A DNA stretch of 44,968 nt, from positions 1-44,968 of the forward strand of contig JAHJRN010000020.1 in assembly GCA_018830865.1 (NCBI GenBank), read 5' to 3'. Positions 40,581-44,968 of this stretch are shown here, one piece after another (positions within the stretch are counted from its first letter, which is position 1; every line of letters starts with the position of its first letter). Position numbers and translations under genes: made by a program. Origin of the DNA: Patescibacteria group bacterium. GTDB lineage: Bacteria; Patescibacteriota; Patescibacteriia; 2-12-FULL-60-25. The notes under the pieces are model-generated. The model saw only the letters and a program-made list of their open reading frames with translations. It ran no database searches and was not told the DNA's origin.

Positions 40581-42059
40581 ATGAACATCATGAATACGTC
40601 AATCCATCAACTAAAACTGCAGAAGAAACACGGTCTTAAATTATTTCTGTTCGTTCTATTTTTTACGACCAGTATTCTTTCGGTTTGGATCATCGGCAAA
40701 AAAGAGCCATGGAATATCGAGGCATTAGCTGCGCCGTCTATGGTGTATGGAACGCCGATCGCCATAAACAACCCTACGCCGACTGTAAGCGATGAATTCG
40801 GAAACTCAATATCCATATCCGGCGACAAGGTGTTGATTGGGGCAAAACTTGACGACATTGGCGCCACCAACGCCGGCTCCGCTTATCTCTACGATGCGAC
40901 GACCGGCGCGTTGCTCCAGACTTTTAATAACCCCACACCGGCTGAACAAGACGGCTTCGGCTACTCCGTATCCATATCCGGCGACAAGGTGTTGATTGGG
41001 GCGATTTACGACGACACTGTATTTTCCGACTCAGGCGCCGCGTATCTTTTTGACGCCACAACCGGTGCTTTACTTCATACCTTCAACAACCCCACACCAA
41101 ACCACAGTGACGTTTTCGGCATCTCCGTATCCATATCAGGCGACAAGGTGTTGATTGGAGCGCAAGGCGACAACACGGGGGGTAACCACGCCGGTTCAGC
41201 GTACCTCTTCGATGCGACAACAGGCGCATTGCTCCAGACCATCAACAACACGACAGCATATGAGATCTTCGGCCACTCCGTATCCATATCTGGTGATAAC
41301 ATATTGATTGGAGCACCTGATACCTATGGAATAATTGGCGAGGGAGGCACCGCGTACCTCTTCGATGCGACAACAGGCGCATTACTCCAGACATTCAACA
41401 ATCCTACGCCGGCAATTGTTGACCTATTTGGCTCCTCCGTATCCATATCAGGCGACAAGGTGTTGATTGGAGCGCAAGGCGACAACACGGGGGGTAACCA
41501 CGCCGGTTCAGCGTACCTCTTCGATGCGACAACAGGTGCACTACTCCAGACATTCAACAATCCTACGCCGGTGGCAGATGACGTCTTCGGCTTATCCGTA
41601 TCTATTTCAGACACTACTGTATTGATTGGAACACCTCGAAAAAGCACCGGCGCTTTCCAAGACGGTACTGTGTACATGTACCTTCCTCTTCCCGACACCG
41701 ATACCGATAGTGATGGAATATTTGATAGCGTCGATAACTGTCCTGCGGACGTCAACGTGGACCAGGCCGATACCGATAGCGACGGTCAAGGGAACGTTTG
41801 TGATTTCACCCCGAACGGAGACATGGATGGTGACGGCGTGGACGAGCTCGCGGATAATTGCCCGGGTATAGCGAACCCAGGTCAGGAGGATGCTGATGCC
41901 GATGGGATAGGAAACGTCTGCGATCCCACGCCGAACGGCGATCCAGATCCCGACCCGACCGATATCGATCAATGCAAGAACGTGGGTTGGATGGACTACG
42001 CCTTCAGCAACCAAGGTCAGTGCGTTTCCTTCGTCAATACCGGACACGATAGCCGTTAA
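40581..42059 (+). CDS. FG-GAP repeat surface protein with thrombospondin type 3 calcium repeats
   Basis: A 492-residue exported protein. A hydrophobic signal or anchor lies at about 20-38. Six FG-GAP/beta-propeller blades follow at about 65-360, each with FG.SVSISGDKVLIGA, AYLFDATTGALLQTFNNPTP. Next come Asp-rich thrombospondin type 3 repeats (DTDSDGIFDSVDNCPADVN, DMDGDGVDELADNCPGIANP, DADADGIGNVCDPTPNGD) that bind calcium. A short Cys-containing end follows. Such proteins act as adhesins at cell surfaces. Two blades (about 41118-41240 and 41430-41560) are almost identical at the DNA level. It is the only gene in the tail-like block with a clear N-terminal export signal. Confidence 0.85.
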   Translation: MNIMNTSIHQLKLQKKHGLKLFLFVLFFTTSILSVWIIGKKEPWNIEALAAPSMVYGTPIAINNPTPTVSDEFGNSISISGDKVLIGAKLDDIGATNAGSAYLYDATTGALLQTFNNPTPAEQDGFGYSVSISGDKVLIGAIYDDTVFSDSGAAYLFDATTGALLHTFNNPTPNHSDVFGISVSISGDKVLIGAQGDNTGGNHAGSAYLFDATTGALLQTINNTTAYEIFGHSVSISGDNILIGAPDTYGIIGEGGTAYLFDATTGALLQTFNNPTPAIVDLFGSSVSISGDKVLIGAQGDNTGGNHAGSAYLFDATTGALLQTFNNPTPVADDVFGLSVSISDTTVLIGTPRKSTGAFQDGTVYMYLPLPDTDTDSDGIFDSVDNCPADVNVDQADTDSDGQGNVCDFTPNGDMDGDGVDELADNCPGIANPGQEDADADGIGNVCDPTPNGDPDPDPTDIDQCKNVGWMDYAFSNQGQCVSFVNTGHDSR

Positions 42060-42096
42060 AGAATTGATCAATAATTCTACATATAATCATAATTCT

Positions 42097-42342
42097 ATGG
42101 ATGAATTCACGGCAAAAAAAGAAGCGAAAGATAAGGCGATCGCGCAGCTGAATAGAAGAAATACCGAAACCGTGGAGGTTGTATTACGCGAGATGCAGAA
42201 GGAAATTACCGAAATTAAGATCGTCATCGCCAGCTTGAATAATGGCATAGGAGGACTCATTGAAAGACAGAACCTTATAGAGCAGAAAATCAACATTCAG
42301 AAGGTCCAGCTCATGGGGCTAGGTCCAAGTGTCAGAGAATAA
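42097..42342 (+). CDS. Small coiled-coil protein
   Basis: An 81-residue helical protein, MDEFTAKKEAKDKAIAQLNR then heptad-like ETVEVVLREMQKEITEIKIVI and GGLIERQNLIEQKINIQKV. It is probably an oligomerising coiled coil. A TTG at 42064 would lengthen it by 11 residues, but TATAAT at 42082-42087 ends 9 nt before the ATG at 42097, so the shorter form is chosen. It lies just ahead of the fibre-like gene and could be a trimerisation partner or chaperone (inference). Confidence 0.6.
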   Translation: MDEFTAKKEAKDKAIAQLNRRNTETVEVVLREMQKEITEIKIVIASLNNGIGGLIERQNLIEQKINIQKVQLMGLGPSVRE

Positions 42343-42375
42343 TGGCGTAAAGGGTAACTGTGTTAATGGATAGCT

Positions 42376-43653
42376 GTGGCAATCTCGATAAACTGGCTGA
42401 CCCGAGTGATCACCGTACCGAAGGCGGATATGGTGCTTATTCAGTTGACTCCCACGGAAGTCAGGGAGCTGCCGATAAACTGGTTTCGTCTTGCGCTCAA
42501 GGATATTGAGGACGGCGACGGCATGCCCTTTCAAACAACGCACTATCACTACCCTGAAGTCAACATTGGGGGCCTGGTTCTGGCGAGGGTGGTGGAAATC
42601 CTACCTCCCTACACCATTACCTTTGAAGACGGCCAATACTCTGTGAACCTGACTGGCGCCAACAGTAATATCGCCGACAGGGTGAACGCCAACCAAGTGT
42701 CAGTACGCTCATTCAACTCCGCAGGCATGACCTCGTCACCGCTTATCGAACATGCCTCATTTGGTGGAGGGGTTTCGATCGATGTTGTCAATGGTACGTC
42801 GGGGACCGTTTTTCCCGCAGGAACAACCAGATACCCTGTTAATAATTTGGCTCAGGCAAAGGAAATCGCTTCTTTTAGAGGCTTCAATACCTTCTTCGTC
42901 ACCGGCTCCTTGACGATAGGGGCGACAGACGTCATTTCCGGTTATGAATTTGTAGGTCAAGGAGCAAGCTTCACCGCCGCCTATACGACGATCGTGTTGA
43001 CGGATGGCTGCACGACCGCCAATACGACGTTCAGGGATCTCAAGATATCCGGTCGACAAAACGGTGAGTGCAATTATCACGACTGCGTCATACATGAATT
43101 GACGAACACGCATTGTAAATACGATAATTGCGGTCTCGTCGGCCCGATAGGTAAAAACAACGCGGGCTGGACAGTGAACCATTCGGCCGATTACGTGGCG
43201 TGTAGGACGAACAGCGCTTGGTTCATCTTGGATTGCAATGCCTCTCCGATGACGCAGGTGTTTTCGCGCCTATCCGGAAAAATCAAGATCATCAATCAAA
43301 CGAATGCAAGCGCCCGGACGTATGTGCAGCTGCATGCCGGTCAAGTCTGGGTAGACGCTTCGTGCACGAGCGGAGCCGTCACCGTCGTCGGCGTCGGCCT
43401 TCTGCAGAACGATTCCGTGATCGTGGTCAACTCCGACGGCCTGGTCAACGGGCCCACCATCGCCGATTCGGTCTGGGATGAACCGACGGCAGGTCATGTG
43501 ACCGCCGGAACGACCGGCAAAGCCCTTATCGATGCAGGAGCAGCGGGTAACCCGTGGGGTGCTCCGGTCGTGGGCAATACGGATGCCGGAACCTTCGGCG
43601 AACTGGTCGGAAAGAAGCTGTTGACGATAGCGAAATTCCTGGGCCTAAAATAG
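42376..43653 (+). CDS. Phage tail-fibre-like protein
   Basis: A 425-residue protein starting with GTG. The N-terminal ~120 residues (VITVPKADMVLIQLTPTEVR, ELPINWFRLALKDIEDGDGM, VLARVVEILPPYTITFEDGQ, NLTGANSNIADRVNANQVSV) match the N-terminal module I associate with fibre proteins of many tailed phages. A middle beta-helix-like part with internal Cys/His (NYHDCVIHELTNTHCKYDNC) follows. The C-terminal ADSVWDEPTAGHVTAGTTGK, ALIDAGAAGNPWGAPV motif is another common phage tail ending, then a short helix. Likely an attachment fibre. Starts 33 nt after the coiled-coil gene. Confidence 0.8.
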   Translation: MAISINWLTRVITVPKADMVLIQLTPTEVRELPINWFRLALKDIEDGDGMPFQTTHYHYPEVNIGGLVLARVVEILPPYTITFEDGQYSVNLTGANSNIADRVNANQVSVRSFNSAGMTSSPLIEHASFGGGVSIDVVNGTSGTVFPAGTTRYPVNNLAQAKEIASFRGFNTFFVTGSLTIGATDVISGYEFVGQGASFTAAYTTIVLTDGCTTANTTFRDLKISGRQNGECNYHDCVIHELTNTHCKYDNCGLVGPIGKNNAGWTVNHSADYVACRTNSAWFILDCNASPMTQVFSRLSGKIKIINQTNASARTYVQLHAGQVWVDASCTSGAVTVVGVGLLQNDSVIVVNSDGLVNGPTIADSVWDEPTAGHVTAGTTGKALIDAGAAGNPWGAPVVGNTDAGTFGELVGKKLLTIAKFLGLK

Positions 43654-43699
43654 ACGCTCGTGATATGATACCAGTGGCGCTCTGTCATGATCGCCCGTT

Positions 43700-43930
43700 C
43701 CTGAAATACCCGTCCCCCTGTCATTCCGACCGAGGAGGCTCAATCTTTGCCCCTGTCATTCCGACCGACCGAGTCCGACGAGGGAGCGGAGGAAACCCTC
43801 CATGCATGATCCTGAAGGGTTCCCTCGGCTCCGTCGGACTCCGCTCGGGATGACAAGGGGGTTGTGGCCTCGCTCGGGATGACAGAAGAGAAGATGGACT
43901 CCGCTCGGGATGACACACAGCAAAAAGGCT
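43700..43930. repeat. Clustered dispersed inverted repeats
   Basis: Two copies of CTGTCATTCCGACCGA face three copies of CTCGCTCGGGATGACA or ACTCCGCTCGGGATGACA, so arms around a central CCTCCATGCATGATCCTGAAGG can fold into a long hairpin. The element fills the gap between the fibre-like gene and the lysozyme-like gene. No coding potential is seen in 43654-43955. Confidence 0.75.
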
Positions 43931-43955
43931 CCGTAATACCAAACACTACGTCCGT

Positions 43956-44968
43956 ATGAAAGTGGAGGATCTCGTCCTGATACTCAATAACCGATTACGC
44001 GAGTTCAAGCTCTCGAAGGATTACGCGTCCATGAGCGGTGATTTGAAGCGGATGAACGATGCGGACAAGGAAATCATCGATCTGGAGGATACGTTGTTCA
44101 AATTGAACCTCTTGGTCGACACGTCCAAATCCGACAAGGTCAAAAAGGTCACGCTGGCGGAGATGATCACTGACGGTTCCGTCGCGGTCCTGGGGGAATA
44201 CGACATCACCTCCTACGCGACCGACCCGCTGCACGAACGGAAGATCATGACCATCTTGAGCAAGATGGGGGTGATGGACAGCGCGGAAAAGATCGACGAA
44301 TATATCGACAGCAAATATCCGCGCAGTCCGGTCACGGGAGAGATGATCATGCTTGCCGGTTCTGCGTATAGCGTGGATGTCAGGCTGATGATGGCCATCA
44401 TGGAACAAGATTCGAGCTTTGGTACTGCGGGCAAAGCGGTGAGGACCGTGAATCCAGGTAATGTCGGTAATGATGACAGCGGTAATCTTCGCACGTACGA
44501 CTCTTGGCAAGAGGGCGTGACGGCGGTGGCGGCATGGCTCAGCAGACACCGTGGATCGACGATTATTTCCGGCGTTCCCGACATGTCGACAACCCAACCT
44601 CCTGCGGTCACTTCGACCCAGCCGATCATCATATCGACGACCACCACGACCGCCATCGCGACACCGGAGACACCCACCTCGACGCCAGCGGTACCCCCAG
44701 CCCCGCCCGAGGATCCCTTTCCGGTGACCACGTCGACGCCTCCAGTCATCACATCGACGTCAACGACCTCCACCTCGACCCCCACGTCGACACCGGCCAC
44801 GACCACGACGACCTCGACCCCCACGTCGACGCCAGCGGTACCCCCGCCTCCCGAGGACCCCTTTCCGGTGACCACGTCGACGCCTCCAGTCATCACATCG
44901 ACGTCAACGACCTCCACCTCGACCCCCACGTCGACACCGGCCACGACCACGACGACCTCGACCCCCAC
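43956..44968 (+). CDS. Lytic-transglycosylase-like protein with Thr/Pro/Ser repeat tail (runs off window)
   Basis: At least 337 residues, open at the right edge. Residues 1-60 are helical (LILNNRLREFKLSKDYASM). About 130-212 form a lysozyme-like/lytic-transglycosylase domain: MLAGSAYSVDVRLMMAIMEQ with likely catalytic Glu150, DSSFGTAGKAVRTVNPGNVG, and TYDSWQEGVTAVAAWLSRH. From about 218 on the chain is a low-complexity linker (TTSTPPVITSTSTTSTSTPT, PPPEDPFPVTTSTP) built of a 49-residue repeat. A C-terminal domain presumably lies outside the window. No signal peptide, as expected if delivered by a tail-like structure or via holin-type release. Phages carry such enzymes to pierce peptidoglycan; that role here is inferred from its neighbours. 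Confidence 0.75.
   Translation, partial: MKVEDLVLILNNRLREFKLSKDYASMSGDLKRMNDADKEIIDLEDTLFKLNLLVDTSKSDKVKKVTLAEMITDGSVAVLGEYDITSYATDPLHERKIMTILSKMGVMDSAEKIDEYIDSKYPRSPVTGEMIMLAGSAYSVDVRLMMAIMEQDSSFGTAGKAVRTVNPGNVGNDDSGNLRTYDSWQEGVTAVAAWLSRHRGSTIISGVPDMSTTQPPAVTSTQPIIISTTTTTAIATPETPTSTPAVPPAPPEDPFPVTTSTPPVITSTSTTSTSTPTSTPATTTTTSTPTSTPAVPPPPEDPFPVTTSTPPVITSTSTTSTSTPTSTPATTTTTSTP
44684..44968 (+). repeat. 147-bp in-frame tandem repeat coding Thr/Pro/Ser linker
   Basis: GCCAGCGGTACCCCC recurs at 44684 and 44831 (147 bp, 49 codons), with the intervening GTGACCACGTCGACGCC and CCTCCACCTCGACCCCCACG blocks also repeated. The second copy is cut by the window edge. Confidence 0.85.

Noticed and set aside
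44213-44968. A Val/Gly/Asp-rich minus-strand frame
   Set aside because: It is the complement of the Thr/Pro/Ser repeat tail of the lysozyme-like gene, which has a proper start and catalytic domain on the plus strand.
33662-44968. Complete prophage
   Set aside because: No integrase, attachment site, terminase, portal, capsid or lysis cassette is visible within the window; only tail-like and lysozyme-like genes are seen.

Overview
The window reads as chromosomal DNA of a GC-rich bacterium, most likely a member of the Candidate Phyla Radiation (Patescibacteria). This assignment is inferred from gene style and not from a 16S gene. The signs are shortened UvrA and UvrC, a membrane-tethered ClpC-like ATPase, a WecA/MraY-type transferase with K and E at two normally N and D active-site positions, an SH3 protein with 'HGEAWY' repeats, many genes read from apparently leaderless promoters, and a block of phage-tail-like secreted proteins. 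UAG ends several genes normally, so the genetic code looks standard.

Layout. 0-4.7 kb: SH3 repeat protein, rlmN, a DUF6629 membrane protein, a two-domain carboxypeptidase-regulatory-like membrane protein, an inverted-repeat element, and a transglutaminase-like protein. 4.8-9.6 kb: uvrA, a methyltransferase gene interrupted by an amber codon, uvrC. 9.6-12.6 kb: glmS, a P-loop kinase-like gene and a ParB-like small protein. 12.6-14.6 kb: the start of a division/cell-wall cluster (mraZ-rsmH-ftsL-like) behind a promoter carrying four 10-bp-spaced MraZ boxes, then a terminator where ftsI would be expected. 14.66-19.36 kb: a four-gene operon with ATGA overlaps (small membrane protein, Clp ATPase, polyprenyl-phosphate GT4, DUF192). 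19.4-21.8 kb: three minus-strand genes (HAD hydrolase and two unknowns), each with a clear promoter. 21.9-24.8 kb: rplU, then recR-ybaB and dnaB on the other strand. 24.8-29.1 kb: an amino-acid permease, a small membrane protein, folD, a probable ~233-nt non-coding RNA and glyA. 29.1-30.9 kb: two divergent genes of unknown function. 30.9-33.7 kb: murC-murB-raiA.

From 33.8 kb to the right edge the character changes. GC falls, genes are long and Ser/Thr/Gly-rich, and several resemble phage tail or receptor-binding proteins. With them are a protein with an internal Tat-like motif preceded by four tandem copies of a ~37-42-residue unit, a zinc-ribbon protein, a YkgJ-type Cys-rich protein, an FG-GAP/thrombospondin-type-3 surface protein, a coiled-coil protein and a lytic-transglycosylase-like protein with a Thr/Pro/Ser repeat tail. 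No capsid, terminase, portal or integrase gene is seen in the window. This may be a domesticated tail-fibre or adhesin apparatus, or one edge of a prophage. It is the best candidate for an undescribed system here.

Promoters with near-consensus -35 (TTGAC-like) and -10 (TAnnnT) hexamers separated by 17 bp can be read directly. At many housekeeping genes the -10 lies only 5-10 nt from the ATG and no Shine-Dalgarno is present, which implies leaderless transcripts. The accessory genes more often keep AGGAGG-like sites.
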